A stretch of DNA of 64,000 nt from contig NZ_JAGJEH010000001.1 of assembly GCF_018100925.1 (NCBI RefSeq), forward strand, positions 434,001 to 498,000, read 5' to 3'. Within the stretch, counting starts at the first letter, position 1, and each line of letters begins with the position of its first letter. Both the position numbers and the translations under genes were made by a program. The notes beneath the pieces are model-generated. The model did not search any database. It was not told where the DNA came from and worked only from the letters and a program-made list of their open reading frames with translations. This document shows positions 35,468 through 45,231 of this stretch, piece after piece. This DNA comes from Pseudoalteromonas luteoviolacea. GTDB taxonomy: Bacteria; Pseudomonadota; Gammaproteobacteria; Enterobacterales; Alteromonadaceae.

Positions 35468-36493
35468 TTATAAAACAAACCCACTGACTTTATCACCCTC
35501 TTTTAACTGCAGTGCTTGTGCAGTTTTTGGGTCAACAGTGAATGTTTTTGATTGTTCATTCCATACTACTGATGTAGTAAAAGTGGCTCTAAATGCTTCT
35601 AAGCGTCCGTTTGACAGTGCCCAAGTGCTTTCTCCCTCAGTAACTTGCTCTGATATAATCAAAGTGCCATTTTGGGTTTCACGCACTGTACGAATATTTT
35701 CCAGTCGCGCTTCTACAGTGGGGCCTGCATCGAATAAGTCAACATAGCCTCTGTGTTCAAAGCCTTCTTTTTCAAGTAAGCGTAGCGCGGGTTTGGTTTT
35801 TTCGTGTACATGGCCAATAACAGCTTGCGCTTCGGGACTGAGCAGATTAGCGTAAATCGGGTATTTAGGCATTAACTCTGAAATGAACACTTTGTCTCCT
35901 AGGCCGACTAAGTGGTCAGCTTGTGGAAATTCAATACTGAAAAAGTGTTCTTGCAGCCACTGCCAGAAAGGGCTGTGACCATGTTCATCACTCACACCAC
36001 GCATTTCAGCAATGATGCGATCGCTGAATCGTTCAGTATGCTCTGCCATAAATAAAAAGCGGATCCGAGACAAGAAACGGCCGGCGAGTCCTCTTCTGAA
36101 TTGCTCCCGCAAAAATAGGGTGCATATCTCTGAACTACCAGTATAGTCATTGCACATTGATAAAATATCAACGGTATTGTATACCTTCAGAGTACTTGAA
36201 TGGTGGACTGTTTTACCTTGGTGGTAATGGTACAAAGGTACTTGCATTCCTACAGCAGCTTCAATCGCCGTAGTACCACTTATTTCACCTGTTTCAAGGT
36301 CTTCAAGAACAAAAAGGTAACCCTCATCAGATGGTGCACTCAATGTTTTATCGAAGCTTTCTTGAGAGCGCTGGATTTTACTCGCTAATAGCTCGTCATC
36401 AACGGGCAACGAGGTAAACCCGTGCCCAGATTCCACTGCGATGGTTTTTAAAGCAGCAAAGTCATTGCTGCTGATCGGTCTAAGTACTTGCAT
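35468..36493 (-). CDS. astA: arginine N-succinyltransferase
   Basis: A 341-residue AstA-type enzyme. It transfers succinyl from succinyl-CoA to arginine, the first step of the AST pathway. Marks are MQVLRPISSNDFAALKTIAVESGHGFTSLP at the N-terminus (given here in part), GTTAIEAAVGM, a central NDYTGSSEICTLFL and GHVHEKTKPAL. The length is close to the usual 340-345. It lies 36 bp downstream of the aminotransferase gene and 70 bp upstream of DUF1338. The dehydrogenase gene astD, often next to it, is absent here. Confidence 0.92.
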   Translation of the reverse strand: MQVLRPISSNDFAALKTIAVESGHGFTSLPVDDELLASKIQRSQESFDKTLSAPSDEGYLFVLEDLETGEISGTTAIEAAVGMQVPLYHYHQGKTVHHSSTLKVYNTVDILSMCNDYTGSSEICTLFLREQFRRGLAGRFLSRIRFLFMAEHTERFSDRIIAEMRGVSDEHGHSPFWQWLQEHFFSIEFPQADHLVGLGDKVFISELMPKYPIYANLLSPEAQAVIGHVHEKTKPALRLLEKEGFEHRGYVDLFDAGPTVEARLENIRTVRETQNGTLIISEQVTEGESTWALSNGRLEAFRATFTTSVVWNEQSKTFTVDPKTAQALQLKEGDKVSGFVL

Positions 36494-36529
36494 AAAAATA
36501 TCTTCGAGGGCGACGTGTCGCCCAAACGG

Positions 36530-37747
<1,218 letters not shown>

Positions 37748-37782
37748 TTATAACTTCAACTTCAAGTGCACATTTGACTGTG

Positions 37783-37796
37783 CCTATTTTTATTCT
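37783..37796. promoter_or_regulatory. possible ArgR-box-like site upstream of astC
   Basis: CCTATTTTTATTCT matches the ARG box half-site pair TGAATTTTTATTCA at 10 of 14 positions, about 48 bp upstream of the astC start. The match is partial, and an AT-rich region can give such matches by chance. Confidence 0.25.
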
Positions 37797-37887
37797 GACA
37801 TTATTGCGTGATGTGATGACAATTTGCAGTGTAATTTTATTTAAAATGAGTAAAATGTTCGTCAAAATGACATGGGTTTTTGACAAA

Positions 37888-38316
37888 ATGATAAGTAAAC
37901 AAGATGAGAGACTGATTTCTGTACTACGCAGTAATGCACGGGCAAGTATTTCTGAGCTAGCAAGAATGCTAGACATGTCACGGACTACAGTTCAGTCAAG
38001 GCTACAAAAGCTAGAGCAAAGTGGTGTTATACAAGGCTACAAAGTGGACTTTGGGCAGGACTATTTAGGTAACCTTGTTTCTGCACATGTCTCCATTAAA
38101 GTAAAACAAAAATTGACAGCGAAAACTAACATTGCACTGAAACAACTTTCAAATATCGCAGCCTTATATGCAATCAGTGGCGAGTATGACATGATCGCAA
38201 TCGTAGAGGCGCAGAGCCTAGAGCAGCTTAGTCAGCTACTCGATGAAATAGGCAATTTAGACGGGGTTGAGAGAACCAATTCTGCTGTAATTTTGGAAAC
38301 TAAGTTCCAGCGATAG
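37888..38316 (+). CDS. Lrp/AsnC-family transcriptional regulator
   Basis: A 142-residue feast/famine regulator. The N-terminal helix-turn-helix (LISVLRSNARASISELARMLDMSRTTVQSRLQKLEQSG) and the C-terminal RAM domain (YAISGEYDMIAIVEA) are both intact. The start is set at ATG 37888 (MISKQDERL), since the longer frame from 37774 adds hydrophobic residues unlike any Lrp. It is divergent from astC with 152 bp between the starts, so it probably controls that operon in response to an amino acid. It converges with the GGDEF-EAL gene 8 bp away. Confidence 0.9.
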   Translation: MISKQDERLISVLRSNARASISELARMLDMSRTTVQSRLQKLEQSGVIQGYKVDFGQDYLGNLVSAHVSIKVKQKLTAKTNIALKQLSNIAALYAISGEYDMIAIVEAQSLEQLSQLLDEIGNLDGVERTNSAVILETKFQR

Positions 38317-38324
38317 TGCCGTAT

Positions 38325-40238
38325 CTAGTTTGCTTTTGGTAACCAAACACTGGTGCCAGTAGAGGCTATGTGGTTGACATTACCTTTGAGCACTTTATCA
38401 CCGACATTACGTGATGTTTCTGGGCGGCTAACTAGATAACCTTGCACACAGCAAATTCCCATATTCTTTACCAGCTCAAACTGGTCGAGTTGTTCTACGC
38501 CTTCTGCGACGATTTTTAGCCCGAGTTGCGCACCGAGTTCGCTGATTGAGTTGAGTATCTTGAAGTATTTCGGGTTATCTTTTGCCTGTGAGATAAATAG
38601 CTTATCTATTTTAATTACGTCAATCGGTAAATCAGCCAGAGTACTTAAGGAGCTAAAGCCGGTGCCAAAGTCGTCAATCGCAATCGTAATTCCTGCGCTT
38701 CTACAGCGCTCCAATTGTGCAATGATCTCATCACTGGCAGTGATAAGCGTCGACTCTGTGATTTCAATCATGAGCGAAGTAGCTGGCAGTCCAGACTTTT
38801 CTAACGCTTCTAGTATCCAATCGTAAACTGGTCGATGCTTGAGTTGGATCCCCGACACGTTGACGGATATTTTGACCTTTTTCATACCGGCGTTGTGCCA
38901 CGCAGACATTTGTCGACAGGACTCTAAAAGGATCCAGTCACCAAGCTCTAAGATTAAATTAGACTCTTCAGCGATAGGGATAAACTCGGATGGTGGAATA
39001 ACCCCCTCAATCGGATGGTGCCACCTTGTTAACGCTTCAAAATAGTCTATTGAACAATCTTCAACGTGCACAATTGGTTGAAAAGACAATTGAAAATTTT
39101 GAGAGGCTATAGCAAGTCTCAACTCTTCTAGCAGGTAGTGATAGCGCCTGATCTTATTGCCCATTTCAGGGGAGTATACTCGGAAAATACCGCGGCCATC
39201 TGTTTTTGCACGATACATAGCGACATCAGACATTTGCAAAAGTGCGTTCGGTGTTGAAGCACTATCAGGGAACACTGCGATACCGATACTTGCACTAATT
39301 TTGACAAGCTTGTTACCAAGCACAAAATCGCGCTCAACCTCACTCAGTATCATCTGAGCAACTTCGGTACAAAAGCTGGTGTCTCTTAAATTCGGGATAA
39401 AAATGGAAAACTCGTCACCGCCTAATCGAGATAAATTCTGGTCGAGTCCATGGACAGGGTGCGCATCATTGAGCTTAAACTGTCTGACAACTTGTTCTAA
39501 ACGCCCCGAAACTTGAATTAATATTTCATCACCGAAGCTGTGTCCAAAAGAGTCGTTGACTTGTTTAAAGCCATCTAAATCGATAAATAACAAGCCGCAT
39601 TTAGATTTATTTTGGTCAGCAATAGTTAGTTGTTCACTGATATGTTCAATATAGGCATGTCTATCTATGAGCTTTGTCAATTTATCTTGGTAAACGTGAC
39701 TGTCAGATTGGATTTTAATTCGCTGGAGGTTGTCACTGAGCGATTGAACAGCATAGCAAATTTGTGCAACAGGTCCACCAGAATGGAGTTCTTTATGCTT
39801 AATATCCAAACCTTTCAATAATGCATTTAGATCATTATTGATTGCTTTGAGCGCTTCATGTTGTACTTTTTCTCTGCGGTTGCCTTTTGCTTGGGCAATG
39901 ACCAACAAAATGGCAAGTACTAGAATCATTAGTAAAGTCGGCGAGGACCACACCAATTTAAAGATGCGAGAGCTGGGTACTATTGTGTAATCGGCCTTTT
40001 GTTTTGCGATAACAACGAATGTCTGGCTTTCTAAATTAACAAACTCTTGGTCGTAGTAGATAAATTGATACCAAGGCGCGGTTGCTTCAATTTTATTGGC
40101 GTCAGTGATTTGCGTTTGTAGGGATAACAATCCAGATTGTGCATTCAGGACGTGTTTAGCAAAAGTCAGATTTGCAGCAATTCCCATTACTACAAAACCC
40201 ACTACTGCATAAGCTAAATTTTTAAATACATTCTGCAT
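38325..40238 (-). CDS. membrane-anchored GGDEF-EAL c-di-GMP protein
   Basis: A 637-residue inner-membrane protein. Membrane segments lie at about 8-28 and 98-115, with a short periplasmic loop of about 70 residues. The GGDEF domain (about 180-350) has an intact RLGGDEF (273-277). No RxxD inhibitory site is present at the usual place. The EAL domain (about 365-625) has FEALTRW (401-403), LMIEITES, IDDFGTGFSSLS and AEGVEQLDQF. Both activities look possible. The gene lies between the lrp gene (8 bp, convergent) and the glycogen operon (divergent, across 456 bp). Confidence 0.92.
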   Translation of the reverse strand: MQNVFKNLAYAVVGFVVMGIAANLTFAKHVLNAQSGLLSLQTQITDANKIEATAPWYQFIYYDQEFVNLESQTFVVIAKQKADYTIVPSSRIFKLVWSSPTLLMILVLAILLVIAQAKGNRREKVQHEALKAINNDLNALLKGLDIKHKELHSGGPVAQICYAVQSLSDNLQRIKIQSDSHVYQDKLTKLIDRHAYIEHISEQLTIADQNKSKCGLLFIDLDGFKQVNDSFGHSFGDEILIQVSGRLEQVVRQFKLNDAHPVHGLDQNLSRLGGDEFSIFIPNLRDTSFCTEVAQMILSEVERDFVLGNKLVKISASIGIAVFPDSASTPNALLQMSDVAMYRAKTDGRGIFRVYSPEMGNKIRRYHYLLEELRLAIASQNFQLSFQPIVHVEDCSIDYFEALTRWHHPIEGVIPPSEFIPIAEESNLILELGDWILLESCRQMSAWHNAGMKKVKISVNVSGIQLKHRPVYDWILEALEKSGLPATSLMIEITESTLITASDEIIAQLERCRSAGITIAIDDFGTGFSSLSTLADLPIDVIKIDKLFISQAKDNPKYFKILNSISELGAQLGLKIVAEGVEQLDQFELVKNMGICCVQGYLVSRPETSRNVGDKVLKGNVNHIASTGTSVWLPKAN

Positions 40239-40694
40239 GACTTAGACAATCCACAATTAACCGAAAAACGGATCCTTCATGTCCCTGTAGTATACATCAA
40301 ATTGACGCCAGGGATGACAACCTTTTACACACTTTTGTTTACAAGTGCAATTATCAAAATTATTTCAATTTAATTTAGGGACAATAAGTTAACTTTCACT
40401 GAGTAAGATCAATTATCAATATATTTCACTTTACACGATAATGATTCTTATCTACTTTTTTAAGTCATTGGCCTAATATTTGCTCAGTCCTATTGGGCAA
40501 TAAAAAGAAACGGGCCTTCTGTCCAAAAATGTATTTTTCTGGTGCAAAAGTTTGCTGTATTGCACTGTTGTGAGGCGTACAAGATTATTTTATGTACTAA
40601 ACTATTCTCACAAAATGTGTACGTGTAGCGATATATTATACGACATAGTTTTGTGGCAAGGAACACCAACCAAGTTAGGTTTTTGGAGCCAAAA
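40239..40694. other. 456-bp divergent regulatory region (GGDEF-EAL gene and glycogen operon)
   Basis: No open reading frame is supported. It holds a Fur-like box at 40437-40452. A possible sigma-70 promoter for the glycogen operon has TTGCAC at 40560-40565, a 17-bp spacer and GATTAT at 40583-40588. A ribosome site TTGGAG lies just before 40695. Confidence 0.5.
40437..40452. promoter_or_regulatory. Fur-box-like sequence
   Basis: GATAATGATTCTTATC resembles the Fur consensus (GATAATGATAATCATTATC); the ends GATAA/TTATC are complementary. It is 199 bp upstream of the GGDEF-EAL start and 243 bp upstream of the glycogen operon start, so the target gene is uncertain. Confidence 0.4.
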
Positions 40695-40997
40695 ATGTTA
40701 ACAAAACGTTTTTTCAAAACGAAAAACGAAGCCGAAATCACATTTGAATTCTCTCACCCTGAAGCGAAAAAAGTTGAACTAGTTGCCGAATTTAACGATT
40801 GGCAACCTATTAGTATGAGGTTCAATAAGAAAGAGAAGCGCTTTAAACTCAAACACAGACTACCAACTGATCGAAAATATCACTTCAGATATTTGATAGA
40901 CGGAAATTTATGGGACAACGATAACTGTGCTGATGGATATGCTGCCAACGGTTTTGGCAGTGAAAACAGCATCGTTGACACACAAAAATTGGCATAG
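40695..40997 (+). CDS. stand-alone CBM48 (AMPK-beta/isoamylase-N-like) glycogen-binding protein
   Basis: A 100-residue protein consisting of one CBM48 domain (FEFSHPEAKKVELVAEFNDWQP; FRYLIDGNLWDND). This is the module that binds alpha-glucans in branching enzymes and in the AMPK beta subunit. There is no catalytic domain. The ATG 40695 start follows TTGGAG. It is the first gene of the glycogen operon, and its stop codon is immediately followed by the malQ start. A scaffolding or regulatory role for glycogen enzymes is inferred only. Confidence 0.85.
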   Translation: MLTKRFFKTKNEAEITFEFSHPEAKKVELVAEFNDWQPISMRFNKKEKRFKLKHRLPTDRKYHFRYLIDGNLWDNDNCADGYAANGFGSENSIVDTQKLA

Positions 40998-42995
40998 ATG
41001 TCAATGACGGGCTTACAACAGTTATATTACCTCCATGGAGTTGGTTTTGATTTCGTTAAATACGATGGTTCTTACGTAGTTTTTGATGAAGTAACAAGAC
41101 AAACGGCCATAGAGTGCTGCGGCGTCGACCCGCAAAATCTTCACGAGGTCGAACAAATCAACTTTGAATTGGATATTGCGCCATGGACTAGAGTCGTTGA
41201 AGAGGTGACGTTAGGCAATAGCGAACACGGAAAGTTTGTGATCAAAGTTCATGAGTCACATAAATACACAGGAATGAGTATCAAAATTCCTGAAATAGGT
41301 ATTGATACAACTGTACGACTTAATGAGTACCCGGAAGTCGGTGATTACGTTCATGACAATAATCGGTATATAGCGATAGAAATAGACCTTGGCGCTATGC
41401 CTATAGGCTATTTTAACTTCAGCTTAGAGGGCGCGTTTGGACAGGTGTCTTCAGAGTTGTGGTCGGTACCGAAAAGATGCTTTAACCCCTATGATGATAA
41501 TACTGACAAAAAACCACTGGGTATCTCACTGCAACTCTATACACTCAAGAGTGATCGCAATTATGGGGTAGGTGACTTTACCGATTTAAAGCACTTAATT
41601 GAATTATTTGCGCAACAGGGTGGTGATTTTGTGCTGTTAAACCCTTTGCATTTGCTTTTTGCCGAGCATCCTGAGGAAGCGAGTCCTTACAGCCCTTCAC
41701 ACCGCTGTTTAATCAATCCTTTGTATATTGCGCTTGATGATATTGAGCAATGGGTTGGAAGCGATTGTGTGCAACGATTTGCGTTGATAGCTGATGTACA
41801 GTCAGAAATATCGATGTCAGAAACTTTTATAGATTACACAAAAACGTCGCATGTGAAATATAAACTGTTCAGGCATCTATATGAATGTTGGCGGCAAAAA
41901 CCTTATCAAGAATCCCTCTTGCAAGACTTTATCGACGACAAAAAAGCGGCTCTTGGCGAGATTATACTCAGCCAGTTTGATTGGTTTTTACAGTGGCTGG
42001 CGTTCGAACAAATAGCGAGCTGTCAAGCGCTGTGTATTGCTAAAGGTATGGAAATAGGTTTAGTGAATGACTTAGCTGTGGGGTGCACTGAAAGCGGACT
42101 TGAATACAACAGCTACCAGTCAAGCTTTAGTCAGAATGCCAATATTGGCGCGCCGCCAGATCCCTGGGCGGAGCAAGGGCAAAATTGGGGTATGCCAGCG
42201 CTTAACCCTGTTAAGGTGAAACAAGATCAATTTAGATATTTCAGATCATTGGTGAAATCAAATTTGAGTCAGGTCGGAGCGTTGCGTATCGATCACGTGA
42301 TGTCCCTAAGGCGTCTCTGGTGGTGCTTCACCAAAGATGAACAGGATTTAGGTTGCTATGTTTATTATCCATTTGAATATTTATTGGCAGTGCTAAAAAT
42401 TGAATCACATTTGCATAGCGCCATAGTGATTGGTGAAGATCTAGGGGTTGTGCCTCCAGAAGTGACGCGTGCGTTAGAAGACTCGGCAATATTTGGCAAT
42501 ACACTTTTCTATTTTGAAAAAACAGACAACGGTGATTTTAAGCCCAGTGAGCAGCTGAGAAAGAATGCGCTAATTATGGTTGCCAATCATGATGTCCCGC
42601 CGTTTCATGGCTGGTGGAATGGAAAAGACTTGGATATCAAACTGAGTTACAAGCTCATTGATACACCTCAATATGAGCAGTCAAAGAGCGCTAGAGATAC
42701 CGAAAAAGAGCGCCTGATCAATTGGGTGTCCCAACATCAGGTTTCGAATATTGACCTTAACTCTCCAAGCCAAGACGTCTATCAAGCCGTTATGTTTATA
42801 CTTGCCAAGAGCGGAAGTCGGTTATTGGCAATACAATTGGATGATTTGGACCTACAAGAATTTCCAGTAAACATTCCGGGCACACATAAAGAGTACCCCA
42901 ACTGGCGCCGTAAACTAAATCATGAGTTGTCTGAACTTTTCACTTTTAATCAAAACTTTATTCAGCAACTTAATGCTATCAGGAAGCAATCATGA
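40998..42995 (+). CDS. malQ: 4-alpha-glucanotransferase (amylomaltase)
   Basis: A 665-residue GH77 enzyme that disproportionates alpha-1,4-glucans. GH77 marks are YSPSHRCLINPLYI-like at about 235, WLAFEQIA near 333, IGAPPDPWAEQGQNWGMPALNP near 385, RIDHVM near 427 (nucleophile Asp), VIGEDLGVVPPEV near 475 (acid/base Glu) and NHDVPPFHGWW near 532. An N-terminal region of about 170 residues precedes the barrel, as in long MalQ forms. The start ATG abuts the stop of the CBM48 gene, and the end overlaps glgB by 4 bp, so all are probably translated from one mRNA. Confidence 0.93.
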   Translation: MSMTGLQQLYYLHGVGFDFVKYDGSYVVFDEVTRQTAIECCGVDPQNLHEVEQINFELDIAPWTRVVEEVTLGNSEHGKFVIKVHESHKYTGMSIKIPEIGIDTTVRLNEYPEVGDYVHDNNRYIAIEIDLGAMPIGYFNFSLEGAFGQVSSELWSVPKRCFNPYDDNTDKKPLGISLQLYTLKSDRNYGVGDFTDLKHLIELFAQQGGDFVLLNPLHLLFAEHPEEASPYSPSHRCLINPLYIALDDIEQWVGSDCVQRFALIADVQSEISMSETFIDYTKTSHVKYKLFRHLYECWRQKPYQESLLQDFIDDKKAALGEIILSQFDWFLQWLAFEQIASCQALCIAKGMEIGLVNDLAVGCTESGLEYNSYQSSFSQNANIGAPPDPWAEQGQNWGMPALNPVKVKQDQFRYFRSLVKSNLSQVGALRIDHVMSLRRLWWCFTKDEQDLGCYVYYPFEYLLAVLKIESHLHSAIVIGEDLGVVPPEVTRALEDSAIFGNTLFYFEKTDNGDFKPSEQLRKNALIMVANHDVPPFHGWWNGKDLDIKLSYKLIDTPQYEQSKSARDTEKERLINWVSQHQVSNIDLNSPSQDVYQAVMFILAKSGSRLLAIQLDDLDLQEFPVNIPGTHKEYPNWRRKLNHELSELFTFNQNFIQQLNAIRKQS

Positions 42996-45229
42996 ACACC
43001 GTGAATAAGAATGTAGAGAACATCGAAGACTATACCGAACAGGTGGCGGCTTTGTCTGTGGGGTCGTTTTCAGATCCTTTCAGCTTTTTAGGTCCGCATT
43101 CAGTTAAATTTGGACCAAAGCGCTATACGGTGTTACGCGTTTATATTCCTAGCGCCCTTTTTGTCGCTGTTATTTTTAAAAATACCGCAAAGGAAATGGA
43201 GCGTTACTCGGGGAGCGACCTATTTACGCTCCAGCTTGATGCTGAGCTAGATGTTAAAAGTTACAGATTAAAAGTCACTTTTGAAAATACAGAGTTTTAC
43301 TTTGACGACGTGTATCGATTTTCCAGCGCATTAGATGAACAAGCGATGTACTTGTTTAATGAAGGTACATTGGAGCATGGCTACGAGCATTTTGGGGCGA
43401 GGTTTATTAATCATGAAGGTGTGCAAGGTGTTCAATTTAGTGTTTGGGCACCAAATGCGAAAAGTGTCTCCGTTATTGGAGAGTTTAACTATTGGCAGCC
43501 AAGCCAGCATTTTATGAGGTTTCATCCTGCAAGTGGAGTTTGGGATTTATTTGTTCCAGGGCTATCACCTGATACGTGCTATAAATTTGCCATCACGACT
43601 GTAAATGGAGAAATGTTAGAAAAGTCTGACCCTTATGCCAAGAAAATGCAGCAGGCACCTGGAACTGCCAGCATTTTGCAAAGTAATTATCGTACGAATC
43701 CAATAGAGAGTAATGAATCGACTGCACGGATGTTGCGCAATCACGTCGAGGCGGCGATTTCAATATATGAAGTACATTTGGGGTCGTGGAAAAGGCGGGA
43801 TGAGCAGGGGGGGCGTTATTTAACTTACCGAGAACTTGCGGATGATTTAGTGCCCTACGTCAAAAAGTTAGGCTTCTCACATATTCAGCTTATGCCCATT
43901 AGTGAGTTTCCTTTTGATGGCTCTTGGGGTTACCAGCCAGTAGGCCTTTTTGCTCCTTCTAGTCGCTTTGGCTCAGTGGCTGACTTTTTGCATTTCAGCG
44001 AAACCTGTAGACGCTTGGAGATTGGTTTATTGTTGGACTGGGTGCCCGGCCATTTTCCAACAGATCCTCACGGGCTCAACCGCTTTGATGGAACGCATCT
44101 ATATGAGCATGCTGATAAACGTCAAGGGTTTCACCCAGACTGGAATACGTGTGTATTCAATTACGATAGGCCAGAAGTTAAAAGCTATTTGCTTTCAAAC
44201 GCTAATTATTGGATTTCCGAGTTTCAGTTAGATGGGTTGAGAGTTGATGCTGTTGCGTCCATGTTGTATTTGGATTATTCACGTAATGATGGTGAGTGGA
44301 TCGCAAATCAATATGGTGGTCGAGAGAACTTAGGGGCGATAGACTGTTTACAGCAGAGTAACGCAAGCTGTTATAAAAATAATGCACACGCCATGATGGT
44401 CGCAGAAGAGTCAACTGCCTGGCCGGGTGTTACCCAAAGCGTAGAAAATGGCGGACTTGGATTTGGCTATAAATGGAACATGGGCTGGATGAATGACAGC
44501 TTAGGTTATATGCAACGTGATCCAATTCATAGAAAATTTCATCATCATGAAATGACTTTCTCAATGGCTTATGCATTTTCTGAGAATTATATATTGCCAT
44601 TGAGCCATGACGAAGTTGTGCACGGAAAAGGGTCTCTATTGAGTAAAATGCCTGGCGATGATTGGCAGCAATTTGCAAACCTTCGCGCATATTATGGTTT
44701 TATGTTTGCACACCCTGGTAAAAAACTACTCTTTATGGGGAGTGAGTTAGCGCCAAGAGATGAGTGGGATCATAATCGACAGCTAGATTGGTCGCTCTTG
44801 CAAAGCGAAGCACACAAAGGAATTTTTGACTCAGTCAAATCGTTGAATCAGGTCTATCACTCTACTCCTGCGCTTTATGAGGTTGACGGTTCTCCTGCTG
44901 GTTTTAGATGGATAGACTGTGATAACAATGAGCAATCCATATTGAGCTTTGTAAGATACGGTAAACAACATTCAGAGCTTGTTGTAGTTGTATGTCATTT
45001 TACGCCACAAGTGTTCCACCATTTCCGCTTAGGTGTACCAAAAGGCGGTGCTTATCAAGTTATCTTTAACTCAGATGATGAGCAATTTTATGGAAGTGGT
45101 GTGAAGGTCGTTGCCCATAAACAGCAGCTGGTGCAAAGTAAAGAGATTACTAGTCACGGCCTAGATCATAGTATCGAAATCACAGTGCCACCTCTGAGCA
45201 CCGTGTATTTGAAATATATTTCGGCATAA
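42992..45229 (+). CDS. glgB: 1,4-alpha-glucan branching enzyme
   Basis: A 745-residue GH13 branching enzyme that makes alpha-1,6 branches in glycogen. It has an N-terminal extra domain (about 1-115), then CBM48 (FSVWAPNAKSVSVIGEFNYW) and the catalytic barrel. Within the barrel are ELMPISEFPFDGSWGYQ-like sequence, DWVPGHF, GLRVDAVASMLYLDYSR (nucleophile), VAEESTAWP (acid/base) and LSHDEVVHGKGSL. The start overlaps the malQ stop by 4 bp. The product is followed after 2 bp by glgX. Confidence 0.95.
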   Translation: MNTVNKNVENIEDYTEQVAALSVGSFSDPFSFLGPHSVKFGPKRYTVLRVYIPSALFVAVIFKNTAKEMERYSGSDLFTLQLDAELDVKSYRLKVTFENTEFYFDDVYRFSSALDEQAMYLFNEGTLEHGYEHFGARFINHEGVQGVQFSVWAPNAKSVSVIGEFNYWQPSQHFMRFHPASGVWDLFVPGLSPDTCYKFAITTVNGEMLEKSDPYAKKMQQAPGTASILQSNYRTNPIESNESTARMLRNHVEAAISIYEVHLGSWKRRDEQGGRYLTYRELADDLVPYVKKLGFSHIQLMPISEFPFDGSWGYQPVGLFAPSSRFGSVADFLHFSETCRRLEIGLLLDWVPGHFPTDPHGLNRFDGTHLYEHADKRQGFHPDWNTCVFNYDRPEVKSYLLSNANYWISEFQLDGLRVDAVASMLYLDYSRNDGEWIANQYGGRENLGAIDCLQQSNASCYKNNAHAMMVAEESTAWPGVTQSVENGGLGFGYKWNMGWMNDSLGYMQRDPIHRKFHHHEMTFSMAYAFSENYILPLSHDEVVHGKGSLLSKMPGDDWQQFANLRAYYGFMFAHPGKKLLFMGSELAPRDEWDHNRQLDWSLLQSEAHKGIFDSVKSLNQVYHSTPALYEVDGSPAGFRWIDCDNNEQSILSFVRYGKQHSELVVVVCHFTPQVFHHFRLGVPKGGAYQVIFNSDDEQFYGSGVKVVAHKQQLVQSKEITSHGLDHSIEITVPPLSTVYLKYISA

Positions 45230-45231
45230 GT

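Noticed and set aside
40239..40694. Long noncoding region as a possible small RNA gene
   Set aside because: No strong hairpin with a T-run is seen inside; the region is better explained as a divergent promoter area.
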